Shown here: piece by piece, positions 40,076 to 47,540 of the stretch | Layout: every line of letters begins with the position of its first letter | Position numbering within the stretch: position 1 is the stretch's first letter | IMG/VR virus record: IMGVR_UViG_3300042897_000946 | Span: 1-47,625 of that record | Length of the DNA stretch: 47,625 nucleotides | Origin: a virus | Strand: one strand, 5' to 3' | Made by a program: the position numbers and the translations under genes | The notes under the pieces: generated by a model | The model's input: only the letters and a program-made list of their open reading frames with translations | Told to the model about the DNA's origin: nothing | Database searches by the model: none

Positions 40076-40635
40076 CACAAGCCCCCCTCGATATTACTAT
40101 CGAGCAGCGACTCAACCTCACCCCAATTAATGTTAGGGTGACGCTCCTTGTAAAATTCGAACTTGGTTTTCAATTCCGAACGAAGAGAAACACAAATCTT
40201 GTTGGCATTAGAACCTAAGCCATTCATGTGCAAGAAATCAATCGATTCGGCCAAATCCGCAATTTTAACGATGGCGGCGGCCACTGGTGCCTCAACTTCA
40301 GCCATGAAGCGCAGGGTATCGACCGATTTAGAAATACCGCTGTCGATGCATTTCTCGTTGCCTCGAGACGCCATCAACGCCTTGGTGGGGGTTGGAATAT
40401 CACCTACTATTACTTCGGGCAGGTCGTGAAGTAGTGACCACCCTCCAATAACGGCTCTAGCTATTGGATCGTCCCAGCCATCTTTCTCAAGAACCCCCAC
40501 GATCGCTAAGCAGATAGTATATGTGCGATACATGTGTTCAGCAATCGATTGACGAACAGCGACGTTAACTATCTGCCAGCGATCAACATGGGACGCTCTC
40601 AACATCTCTTGTAAACTAAGCTCCTGCTGCGTCAT
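40075..40635 (-). CDS. datZ: HD-domain dATP triphosphohydrolase (DatZ-type)
   Basis: 186 aa from the ATG at 40635 (AAGGG SD); an ATG five codons earlier lacks one. YfbR-like HD fold: AEH (H34), HD in LLHDLPEVIVGD (H70, D71) and KIADLAESIDFL (about 130-141). Close relatives in Z phages (DatZ) strip triphosphate from dATP and so remove adenine from the pool. W20 and I22 stand in the base-recognition region; I recall similar residues in S-2L DatZ from memory only. It overlaps the MazZ gene by 20 nt, in the PurZ operon. A YfbR-type 5'-nucleotidase is the alternative. Confidence 0.85.
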   Translation of the reverse strand: MTQQELSLQEMLRASHVDRWQIVNVAVRQSIAEHMYRTYTICLAIVGVLEKDGWDDPIARAVIGGWSLLHDLPEVIVGDIPTPTKALMASRGNEKCIDSGISKSVDTLRFMAEVEAPVAAAIVKIADLAESIDFLHMNGLGSNANKICVSLRSELKTKFEFYKERHPNINWGEVESLLDSNIEGGL

Positions 40636-41110
40636 GGTAACCCTTTTCATAAGTGGTGATCAGATTTTGATCGCCCGATGTGCCGAATTCATAGCCCATG
40701 GGTTGACAAAGACACCCATTATTTGAATCCTTCACGCCGCACTCATACGCGAAGACTTCTTCATCCGATAAATGCTGCATCGTCCCCGTTTCGGTTTCGC
40801 GCCATGTTCGGTGTTCGTTGACGTACATTTTATGTTCGATAGCCTGTGCAATGTTGACGCCGTTCATTGATGCTAAATCAAACAACATGATACAAATGTC
40901 AGCATATTCATCAGGTTTTTTTGGGTCTTTCACTAGCTCGCCAATCTCTTCGTACATCTTCAATAAAGCTGATTGTTGTGTGCGCTGCGGGAAAGTGCGG
41001 TCAGCCCAGCCGACGATACGGTCGGTTAGTTGTTGAATGCTTGGTTCTTCACCAATGGGGGAAACGTGGGTAAATTGTCCCAAGTCTGGGAATAAGCTAT
41101 TTTGGATCAT
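40616..41110 (-). CDS. mazZ: DUF550/MazZ-type purine dNTP pyrophosphohydrolase
   Basis: 164 aa from the ATG at 41110, overlapping the PurZ stop (ATGA); a GTG at 41167 lies inside purZ. Helical MazG-like site YEEIGELV (53-60, EExxE) and EYADICIMLFDLA (68-80, ExxD) bind magnesium. In Z phages such enzymes turn dGTP (and dATP) into monophosphates, supplying dGMP to PurZ. The C-terminal part (about 100-164) holds CGVKDSNNGCLCQPMGYEFG, an extra cysteine-rich segment. Gene order PurZ-MazZ-DatZ is the strongest argument for its role. Confidence 0.87.
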   Translation of the reverse strand: MIQNSLFPDLGQFTHVSPIGEEPSIQQLTDRIVGWADRTFPQRTQQSALLKMYEEIGELVKDPKKPDEYADICIMLFDLASMNGVNIAQAIEHKMYVNEHRTWRETETGTMQHLSDEEVFAYECGVKDSNNGCLCQPMGYEFGTSGDQNLITTYEKGYHDAAGA

Positions 41111-42300
41111 TGTGACGCCCCCCCGTTGACGCAACTCAATGGTCGGCCTGCTCGTGAATCCCCCCACATTTGGGTCACTTCAGCTTCAATGACACGGAAG
41201 TCTCGATCAGTGTTAATGCTAACCACATCGTTAACCGTGGCTCCAAACCCCAATATCAATTCGGGAGCTCCGATAGACTCATAAGATTTAGTTAAAATCT
41301 CGCGCATCTCTTCCTCGGTTCTGCAGTAATTAATGAAATTCATAAACAGTACATCAACGCCACACATGAACGCCGCTTCTTGGATCTGGGCGGCGCTGAA
41401 AGTGAAGATTCGACGAGGTAGTTTAGTTACTGTGGTGAATTCGGTTGATTGACCCAAATCCTCAAAAGTGATTTCTTCTTGATCAGAATAGCAGTCACCT
41501 GAATAGCCCACCTGCTTGCCGTTTTCGTCGTAACGATTAGCCACTCGAATCGGGAAAGTTCGAGCAGTTCCATACACCTTAACAAGTTTAATTAGGGTAT
41601 GAGGGATGCCACAGTCGGCAAGCACTTGAGCGGTTGTGACGTCGCGGCTGGTGGTGTATGGGTACATGCCGTGATACATCGACAAACTGTAGCCCTGTGC
41701 GCCTTCAATTTGGACAACCTCAGCTTGGTTCAGGGCTTGCAACCAAGCATCAGTGTCAACAATCTTAATTAAATTCGGATGTGAGTTACATAACTTCAGA
41801 ACAGCAATACTGGTCTCAGCGTCGTAATGATAGCCGAACGTATTGAGGTCACGGGGGTCGCGGCGGATTCGCTGGATTTGTGCCGCACCACACCCCTTTT
41901 TAGTTGATCCAATTCGAGTATTTGCGCCAAGGTGTTCATTTTCCTCGTCGCGGTGTCGCTGCTCAATGACAGCTGCGTTTTTGTGGATGTAGATTTTAAC
42001 GTCGTCACCCAATAAATCAATGCAGGCGTTGATTTCGTTCAACAGACTCACTGGGTCGATAAGGGAACCCGCGCCGATCATGACTTGCTTTAAATTCGGT
42101 GATACAACACCATTAGCCAGCATAGTGTGCACGAACTTGCGCCCATCGGCGTTGATGTAGGTGTGGCCAGCATTGGCCGCCCAAGCGGTGATCACCGTGT
42201 CGGGTTTAGTGGTCTCGGCTAAGTAACCTGCAAGCAACCCCTTGCCCGTTGAACCGAATTGTAAGTCCACAATAACATTAATTTGCTTCATTTGCTTCAT
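41107..42300 (-). CDS. purZ: PurZ: 2-aminoadenylosuccinate (succino-dZMP) synthase
   Basis: 397 aa, a full PurA-like fold. The P-loop is QFGSTGKG (14-21) in place of PurA's GDEGKG, so the catalytic Asp of PurA is replaced by Ser17, as known for PurZ. Other PurA landmarks remain: NAGHTY (H46), GSTKKGCGAAQ, EGAQGYSLSMYHGMYPYTTS (the IMP/dGMP site region) and KLPRRIFTF near the aspartate site. It condenses dGMP with L-aspartate, using ATP or GTP, to the succino-adduct that host PurB converts to dZMP. GAGGAT precedes the ATG. Own perfect promoter at 42360-42388; first gene of the operon. Confidence 0.93.
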   Translation of the reverse strand: MKQMKQINVIVDLQFGSTGKGLLAGYLAETTKPDTVITAWAANAGHTYINADGRKFVHTMLANGVVSPNLKQVMIGAGSLIDPVSLLNEINACIDLLGDDVKIYIHKNAAVIEQRHRDEENEHLGANTRIGSTKKGCGAAQIQRIRRDPRDLNTFGYHYDAETSIAVLKLCNSHPNLIKIVDTDAWLQALNQAEVVQIEGAQGYSLSMYHGMYPYTTSRDVTTAQVLADCGIPHTLIKLVKVYGTARTFPIRVANRYDENGKQVGYSGDCYSDQEEITFEDLGQSTEFTTVTKLPRRIFTFSAAQIQEAAFMCGVDVLFMNFINYCRTEEEMREILTKSYESIGAPELILGFGATVNDVVSINTDRDFRVIEAEVTQMWGDSRAGRPLSCVNGGASQ

Positions 42301-42359
42301 TTTCTCTATCCTCTACTATTATTAAAAACTAACCAAAATGGCGCTGTTGCCAAGTTTTA

Positions 42360-42388
42360 ATTATACCCCAACCAATAGCGCGTGTCAA
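42360..42388 (-). promoter_or_regulatory. Sigma-70 promoter of the PurZ operon
   Basis: Minus strand TTGACA (42388-42383), 17-bp spacer, TATAAT (42365-42360). Start near 42353, leader about 53 nt with GGTTAGTTTT, similar to the operators at 32821 and 38264. Confidence 0.87.
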
Positions 42389-42393
42389 TTAGG

Positions 42394-43101
42394 CTACTTT
42401 GAAATCAACAAATACTCAAACATTTCCTTTGCGGGATTCATCGCGTTGGTATTACCAAACTCATGGACAACACTGAATTTTTCTTTGAACATTTCAGGTT
42501 TATTGTGTGTGATGAACACTGTATTGTTTGATGTCAGTTCATTGGAAAATTCTACGAACCCCCGCGTGTTGAACCCCTCGCAATCAACCAAATAAGGCGT
42601 TGTGTCCACATCATGGTATGGTGGATCTAAATACACCACAGAATCTTTGACACTGGAAAAAACTGAAAAATCAAGGTTAGTGAAGACTGGGTCAATTAAC
42701 TTTCGCAATTTTCTAGTAGTGCTATTTATAAACTCGTTAGTGTAGTTCCCGCGACCGTCCTTATACGTCTTTCCGTATAACCCGATCCCCCTCCCATAAC
42801 ATCCGCCCCACTGTAGGCCTATTGTGAACATGGCATGCAGTGGGTGATTGGGATTTGCGACGGCTTCCACCCTGATTTCTTCACTGTGGCTTACCTCATA
42901 GCCGCTGTCTATTATGAATTCATACATTCTGATCAACGGTTCGTTAAGGTCATTTAAGGTTTGGCTTTTCGCCCCGATTATTCTGCTGCTCACCCCGAGC
43001 CCGCCACAGAACAAATCGTAGTAATCTAAGCCCTTTACTCTATCGTTTATGTGTTCTGCAACAACTTTACCTTGTCGGGTCTTCCCGCCATAATATCTCA
43101 T
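42394..43101 (-). CDS. D12-class adenine methyltransferase (Dam-like)
   Basis: 235 aa from the ATG at 43101, overlapping the polymerase stop (ATGA), with GGGAGG upstream. Motifs: YYGGKTRQGK (3-12), DLFCGGLGVSS (29-39, SAM motif I) and VVYLDPPYHD (about 160-169, catalytic DPPY). The FNTRGFVEFSNEL region follows as in D12 enzymes. It should methylate N6 of adenine in a short site, Dam-like. Encoded between DpoZ and PurZ, though the phage's own DNA is predicted to contain Z instead of A. Function in that setting is a question, not a known fact. Confidence 0.88.
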   Translation of the reverse strand: MRYYGGKTRQGKVVAEHINDRVKGLDYYDLFCGGLGVSSRIIGAKSQTLNDLNEPLIRMYEFIIDSGYEVSHSEEIRVEAVANPNHPLHAMFTIGLQWGGCYGRGIGLYGKTYKDGRGNYTNEFINSTTRKLRKLIDPVFTNLDFSVFSSVKDSVVYLDPPYHDVDTTPYLVDCEGFNTRGFVEFSNELTSNNTVFITHNKPEMFKEKFSVVHEFGNTNAMNPAKEMFEYLLISK

Positions 43102-44930
43102 TTCGATGCCTCCCACCAATTATCGCCGATTCCCTGATCAGTTCTAATTGGAACACGGAAGTTGATACGGTCGGATTCCCCGAACGCAGTGACAATTCTC
43201 GATATGTCGGCACGGGTTTTAGTGTCGCCCTTGGGAACTGAACAGTCGAACTCATCATGCACGTTCAACATCAAGCGAGAACCATTGTTTTGCTCCTTAA
43301 AGTATAACCATAACTCAATCAGTTTTACTTTCAGTGCATCAGCTGCTGTGCCTTGGAAAATCAAACCACCGGCCTTATGTGTAAATTGACCACGTGGGAA
43401 TCGGATATTTCGACCTAAAATCGTCTTAACAAATCCTCGAGATTTGGCCACCGCCGACGCTTTACCAAGAAGTGACTGGACTCCTGGTATCGAACTATGG
43501 TATTTTTCAAACACGGCCATCGCTTCCGCCCCCGGCTTAACGTAAGTTTTCCCGCCATAACCCGCAACTATCTCACATGGCAAACCCATTTCTTGAGCCA
43601 GTTTCCCTTGACCCATACCAAACACCAACCCTAGATTGATTTGCTTAGCATTGGGGTCACCTGAAAACCGCCCTGATCGAGGCAGCCCAGTCATGTCGCT
43701 AGTTAACTGATGGAAGTCGGTGTCGGGGTTGTCAGTGTACATTTGAATGATGCGGGGGTCATTAACATAATGAGAAAAAACTCGAAAATCCATTTGTGCC
43801 CAGTCGTTACATACCCAATCATGTTCAAAAGAGTCTGGTAAAAATAAAGCCCTGACTACCGAGGCAATATCCGCATCACGCTTATGGATTTGCTGTAAGG
43901 CTGGTGAATTCACCGACAGTCGGCCAGTGATTGTGCCAAGGTCGTTGTCGCTACGGGTTTGGTTGAAATTCGCATGAACCCGACCATTGTTGGCGTGTGC
44001 AAGGATGTGGCCTTTCAAGAATGTGTCGCGAGTTTTCAGCATTTTGCGTAGGGATAAAATCAAAGCCGCTGCTGGATGCTTCATGATTCGCAGGGTGTTA
44101 GCATCGATTGACGCTTTCCCGGCACCAGTGGCCGTGGCCATCGTTCCATCGCATAAAGTCCACTGACCATCGATTAATTCAGGCTTAAATAGTTGATGGA
44201 TCGAACCTGATGGGTTCGGGTTGACTTCAAAGCCAGCCAATTGGTTCAACTCTCGTTGCTTTTGGTCAGCGATTGTGGTGATAGTCTTCACTGCTTTTCT
44301 TGCTTCATCTTCATCAACTCGCACACCCTCAAATTCGATATCTACGAGAACTGGGATCAATTGGCGCTCCAGTTCACACACCTCCTGCAATTCCTGTTTT
44401 TCAATCAAACCTTGCTGGAAATCATATAAATCTAAGCACGTTCGAGTGTCTTGCTTGGCATATCGCTCAACGATTGATGACGGCGCACGGCTAATATTCT
44501 TCATTTGGACGCCTTTAGTCGCTGCTCCCCCAAAAATATCGGCTAATTCCCGGTACATATCGGTGTCTTTACCGACACCGAGGTATTTCTTGCCAACCGA
44601 ATCCAAGTCATAAGACAGCAAATGCTCATCGATTATGGCAGCCCTCACCATCGTGTCATCACATCGATCCCATGGCAGGATTATCCCTAGTTCGCGTGAA
44701 AAATGCCAATCAAATTTAATATTATGTCCCACAATTAATTTGCAGTGAGGTAAAGTGTCTCGCAACCACTCCACCACTCGGGGGGTGTTCCTGATGTCCC
44801 AATAATAATCCCGCCCGTCGGGGGTTGAGATCGATACACCGAAGATTTTATCTTTCCACCAATGTAAACCTGTGGTCTCGGTATCATACGCAATTCGATC
44901 GAATTGCAATAAATCTGGGAATTGGCTCAT
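43098..44930 (-). CDS. dpoZ: Family A DNA polymerase with 3'-5' exonuclease (DpoZ-type)
   Basis: 610 aa. Exonuclease: ExoI DTETTG (D16, E18), ExoII GHNIKFD (D74), ExoIII YAKQD (D161). Polymerase: motif A NDWAQMDFR (about 375-383), motif B AKQINLGLVFGMG (about 428-440), motif C NVHDEFD (about 556-562). No 5'-3' nuclease domain. Polymerases of this layout found next to purZ (DpoZ) favour dZTP over dATP, and the exonuclease helps remove adenine. It is probably the phage replicase. AAGGG precedes the ATG. Exclusive use of Z cannot be told from sequence. Confidence 0.93.
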   Translation of the reverse strand: MSQFPDLLQFDRIAYDTETTGLHWWKDKIFGVSISTPDGRDYYWDIRNTPRVVEWLRDTLPHCKLIVGHNIKFDWHFSRELGIILPWDRCDDTMVRAAIIDEHLLSYDLDSVGKKYLGVGKDTDMYRELADIFGGAATKGVQMKNISRAPSSIVERYAKQDTRTCLDLYDFQQGLIEKQELQEVCELERQLIPVLVDIEFEGVRVDEDEARKAVKTITTIADQKQRELNQLAGFEVNPNPSGSIHQLFKPELIDGQWTLCDGTMATATGAGKASIDANTLRIMKHPAAALILSLRKMLKTRDTFLKGHILAHANNGRVHANFNQTRSDNDLGTITGRLSVNSPALQQIHKRDADIASVVRALFLPDSFEHDWVCNDWAQMDFRVFSHYVNDPRIIQMYTDNPDTDFHQLTSDMTGLPRSGRFSGDPNAKQINLGLVFGMGQGKLAQEMGLPCEIVAGYGGKTYVKPGAEAMAVFEKYHSSIPGVQSLLGKASAVAKSRGFVKTILGRNIRFPRGQFTHKAGGLIFQGTAADALKVKLIELWLYFKEQNNGSRLMLNVHDEFDCSVPKGDTKTRADISRIVTAFGESDRINFRVPIRTDQGIGDNWWEASK

Positions 44931-45022
44931 GAAGTACCCTTAATTGTGTTATTAGCCACCATACGTCGCTCAATGCTATTAACACCGATGGCGGATGTTA
45001 ATATTCGGTATTCAATTGTCAT
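44927..45022 (-). CDS. 31-aa peptide upstream of the polymerase
   Basis: Starts MTIEYRILTSAIGVNSIERR and ends NNTIKGTS. GAGGAG lies 9 bases before the ATG, and its stop overlaps the polymerase start (ATGA), so it may couple polymerase translation like a leader peptide. Unknown function. Confidence 0.65.
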   Translation of the reverse strand: MTIEYRILTSAIGVNSIERRMVANNTIKGTS

Positions 45023-45028
45023 CTCTCA

Positions 45029-45241
45029 CTACTCCTCTATTAGGTCACACGGTCTAAAATATCGTATGAAGCTCCACGTAAAATCTTCTTTCCTGTCACT
45101 GTGCTGAACCTTAGCGACCGAATAAGTGTGGGGGTTCTCTTTTTCTTTCGGTCTGATGATTTCCAACACTTTAACGTAACCGTAATTCGGTGACGTCCGC
45201 AGTCTATACACCTTTCCGATCTTTAAATCTTGCGGTCTCAC
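45029..45241 (-). CDS. Small beta-rich hypothetical protein (70 aa)
   Basis: 70 aa, GTG start with GAGGAA upstream. KIGKVYRLRTSPNYGYVKVLEII and HTYSVAKVQHS suggest an SH3- or Tudor-like small barrel. It lies between the SSB-like gene and DpoZ, so a replication accessory role is possible (inference). Confidence 0.68.
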   Translation of the reverse strand: MRPQDLKIGKVYRLRTSPNYGYVKVLEIIRPKEKENPHTYSVAKVQHSDRKEDFTWSFIRYFRPCDLIEE

Positions 45242-45253
45242 ATCGGTTCCTCT

Positions 45254-45535
45254 TTAAAATGGGATGTCACCATCCGAAAGGCCTGCGGAGGCTGGTCGAG
45301 ATGTCTTTGTGTCGTCCCAACTTTTCGAACCAGCATTTTTGCTATTGGGTTGTTGCCCATCCTTGAGCGTGAAAGCAAGTGAATAATAAGCGCCCTTGGT
45401 GCTGGTTTTATCCCACCCTGCCACCCAATATTCAACCCCATCAACTGTGGCCGACCCACGGATGTCGGGATGGTTTTCTTGGGTCTTTCGGTCGTTCTTG
45501 CTAATGATACCATTGTTGTTGTATTGTGCAGCCAT
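45254..45535 (-). CDS. SSB-like small replication protein
   Basis: 93 aa. Residues 1-60 carry GIISKNDRKTQENHPDIRGSATVDGVEYWVAGWDKTSTKG-type strands seen in short phage proteins related to DUF736 or OB folds. The C-terminus is disordered and ends in LSDGDIPF, matching the acidic, phenylalanine-ended tip by which bacterial SSB recruits partners. It probably coats ssDNA or docks replication enzymes. GAGGAA precedes the ATG; it is the first gene after promoter 45579-45607. Confidence 0.75.
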   Translation of the reverse strand: MAAQYNNNGIISKNDRKTQENHPDIRGSATVDGVEYWVAGWDKTSTKGAYYSLAFTLKDGQQPNSKNAGSKSWDDTKTSRPASAGLSDGDIPF

Positions 45536-45578
45536 TTTGATTTCCTCTATTATCTAATTGGGCTTTCGCCAAGATTAT

Positions 45579-45607
45579 ATTATAACACACGCTGTTGGTT
45601 TCGTCAA
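45579..45607 (-). promoter_or_regulatory. Sigma-70 promoter of the DpoZ operon
   Basis: Minus strand TTGACG (45607-45602), 17-bp spacer, TGT-TATAAT (45584-45579). The leader holds a GGC-GAAA-GCC mini-hairpin. It overlaps the end of the UvrD-like gene. Confidence 0.82.
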
Positions 45608-47019
45608 TTTAACTCAAACCCATTGTCGCCCTCGTAAATCAACAAATCATGCTTCACTCGGGTCAGCCCCACATACCACACGCGGATTTCAGCATCTCGA
45701 TCGGTCAGCATACTATCGATCGTTTTTTGCGTCAGGCCTGTGTGTAAAACCACTTTACTTGCCTCACCGCCCTTGGCTCCATGGATGGTCGATATTCTAA
45801 CCGTCGGCGGTTTAGACAGATCCACCGATTTGTAAAGTTGAATGTGCTCTAGCGGGACGTTAATCGCACCCTCCCAGCCCAACTTAACCAAACCTTTCAA
45901 ATTCCCCCCCTCAAATATGTCCTTGCCTCGGGGCGTCAACACTTTCTTTAACTGCCCTAACTCGCGACTGGACAGCCCATCACCATTTTTCAAAACTCCC
46001 AGCAGTTTGATACCTTTAGCCACTGAATTTTCAAACGGGTTCTTGTAGGGGTCAGGCGATATAAACGGCACGGCGTTGTTGATAAGTTCTATTTCCATTT
46101 CTTTTCGGGTGATGAAGTTTCGGCACAACACCAACACGTCATCGCCATTGAACGAATCTTTGGTGATTAATTGAGTGCGTTGGATTGACCCCTTGTGACC
46201 AGCCGAACTATAAATTTTATCAACCCGTTTGGAAGTAGTTTTGATTAACCGTTCAGCCATGTCGTGGACAGTTTTGGGGATACGATGGGACTGACTTAGT
46301 ACAATTCGTTCAGAGTTATACTTCAATTCGAATTCTTGCATGCCATGGGGGTTCGCGCCCGACCACTCAAAAATCGCCTGATCGTCATCCCCCGCCACAA
46401 TAACTAAATCCACTGGGTTGGCTCTAATAATTGACTCTATTACTGACCACTGTAAATTAGATAAATCTTGAGCCTCGTCAACGATAAGACATCTACAACC
46501 GAAATCCACTGGGCTATCGCGATACATACGGAGCATATCCGAGAAGTCGAAGAAGCCATTCAGACGCTTCCATCGGGTGTAAGTATTACAGAAAAATTCG
46601 AAATCCGAGAAAGACCCCACACGTTGGCTTGTGTAAAATGCTTCTTCGGGTGTCACTTGCATAGCTTCGGCTCTGCCTAACATGAAAATGTAGTAATCAC
46701 CCAGTTCAAGTTCCTCGAACTCTACGTTGACAGTCCCTCTGAATTTAAAGCCCGATATTTGGCCGAAATCCTTTAAAGTTTGAGAACTAACCACACCAGC
46801 CGATGATAATTCCATCTTATTGAAACAAAGCGAATGGATAGTTGACACATTAGATTTTTTGAGGTTGGAACGATGTGTGGCTTCAAGTGCGGCTGTCTTG
46901 GTGAATGAGACATAATAGACCGAGTCGCTCCCATATTTGCTTACAGCTTCATCAGACAATTCAACCAGCGTGTGGGTCTTGCCAGTACCTGGACTTCCGT
47001 ATATGACTTTGCTTTTCAT
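45604..47019 (-). CDS. UvrD/Rep-type superfamily 1 helicase
   Basis: 471 aa, shorter than cellular UvrD. Walker A IYGSPGTGKTHT (6-17), motif II LIVDEAQDLS (about 174-183), motif III VAGDDDQAIFEWSGA, motif IV ILSQSHRIPKTVHDMAE, motifs V-VI RISTIHGAKGGEASKVV and VWYVGLTRVKHDLL. It should move 3'-5' on ssDNA and unwind forks or recombination intermediates for DpoZ. The subdomain 1B/2B insertions are reduced, as in Dda-like phage helicases. SD weak (AGAG). Confidence 0.93.
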   Translation of the reverse strand: MKSKVIYGSPGTGKTHTLVELSDEAVSKYGSDSVYYVSFTKTAALEATHRSNLKKSNVSTIHSLCFNKMELSSAGVVSSQTLKDFGQISGFKFRGTVNVEFEELELGDYYIFMLGRAEAMQVTPEEAFYTSQRVGSFSDFEFFCNTYTRWKRLNGFFDFSDMLRMYRDSPVDFGCRCLIVDEAQDLSNLQWSVIESIIRANPVDLVIVAGDDDQAIFEWSGANPHGMQEFELKYNSERIVLSQSHRIPKTVHDMAERLIKTTSKRVDKIYSSAGHKGSIQRTQLITKDSFNGDDVLVLCRNFITRKEMEIELINNAVPFISPDPYKNPFENSVAKGIKLLGVLKNGDGLSSRELGQLKKVLTPRGKDIFEGGNLKGLVKLGWEGAINVPLEHIQLYKSVDLSKPPTVRISTIHGAKGGEASKVVLHTGLTQKTIDSMLTDRDAEIRVWYVGLTRVKHDLLIYEGDNGFELN

Positions 47020-47077
47020 GGTTCTCTATGCTCTATTTAAATGATTTGGATGTGGAGGCTGGGGTTTTGAGTGCCAG

Positions 47078-47221
47078 CTAGCATTTCTTCCTAATTACCT
47101 CATGCGGGTACACAGTTGCGACCTGTTGAATGCGTGTCCATCCACGCCGCTCCACATCTAAATCATCTAACGATATTGTCGGAATCCCGCCGACCGTGGC
47201 ATTGTTTATTTTCACTTGCAT
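47078..47221 (-). CDS. 47-aa hypothetical protein
   Basis: Begins MQVKINNATVGGIPTISLDD, continues VERRGWTRIQQVATVYPHEV and ends IRKKC. Strand-turn-strand with a basic end; no match known. No strong SD is seen, but its frame is clean and it lies just before the helicase gene. A 6-bp hairpin (47223-47238) covers the ribosome-binding zone and might restrict translation. Confidence 0.55.
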   Translation of the reverse strand: MQVKINNATVGGIPTISLDDLDVERRGWTRIQQVATVYPHEVIRKKC

Positions 47222-47222
47222 C

Positions 47223-47493
47223 CGCACTTATCAGTGCGAACCGTTGCTCAAAAAACGCCTAAAAATTCACGCCCGTTTACCGCAAATGCATTTTTTGCTG
47301 AAAGCTCGCTTTACTAATTGATGATAAATGAAGGCCGTGCACAACCATTTATTTACCATCAACATGTCGGATTACCCGTTGAAAAATGTCTTAAGCCATG
47401 TTATCAAAGTGCGCTAAATTCCCATCAAGCGCAAGCCCAGCAAAAAACACACTCGCATTTTAAAACATCGACCCGACGGTGTTTTAAAATGCG
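47223..47493. repeat. Array of inverted repeats in a gene-free stretch
   Basis: Four hairpins in 270 bp: CGCACT-TATC-AGTGCG (47223-47238); TTGATGATAAAT with ATTTACCATCAA (47318-47362, 11 of 12 pairs); TGCGCT with AGCGCA (47410-47433); and a perfect 14-bp CGCATTTTAAAACA with TGTTTTAAAATGCG around a 12-nt loop (47454-47493). No convincing gene lies in 47222-47625. It could be a structured RNA, an origin or the packaging start. Confidence 0.6.
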
Positions 47494-47505
47494 CCCCACA
47501 GAACG

Positions 47506-47540
47506 GTATGGGTCTTCCCAGTACTTGGGCTCCCGTGTAT
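47506..47540 (-). pseudogene. Out-of-context copy of the helicase Walker A sequence
   Basis: 35 nt match the helicase P-loop coding sequence (46970-47004) at 29 of 35 positions. Read in that frame it gives IHGSPSTGKTHT, with four of six differences at third codon positions, so it descends from a coding P-loop. The frame is closed by TGA upstream and TAA just downstream and has no start codon. It is probably a remnant of a second helicase gene. Confidence 0.35.

Noticed and set aside
41111-41167. Upstream GTG start for the MazZ gene
   Set aside because: It would add 19 residues inside purZ without an SD; the ATG at 41110 has a G-rich SD and the ATGA overlap typical here.
45238-45513. 91-codon minus-strand ORF overlapping the SSB-like gene
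   Set aside because: Wrong frame; the 45254-45535 frame has the SD and the SSB-type tip.
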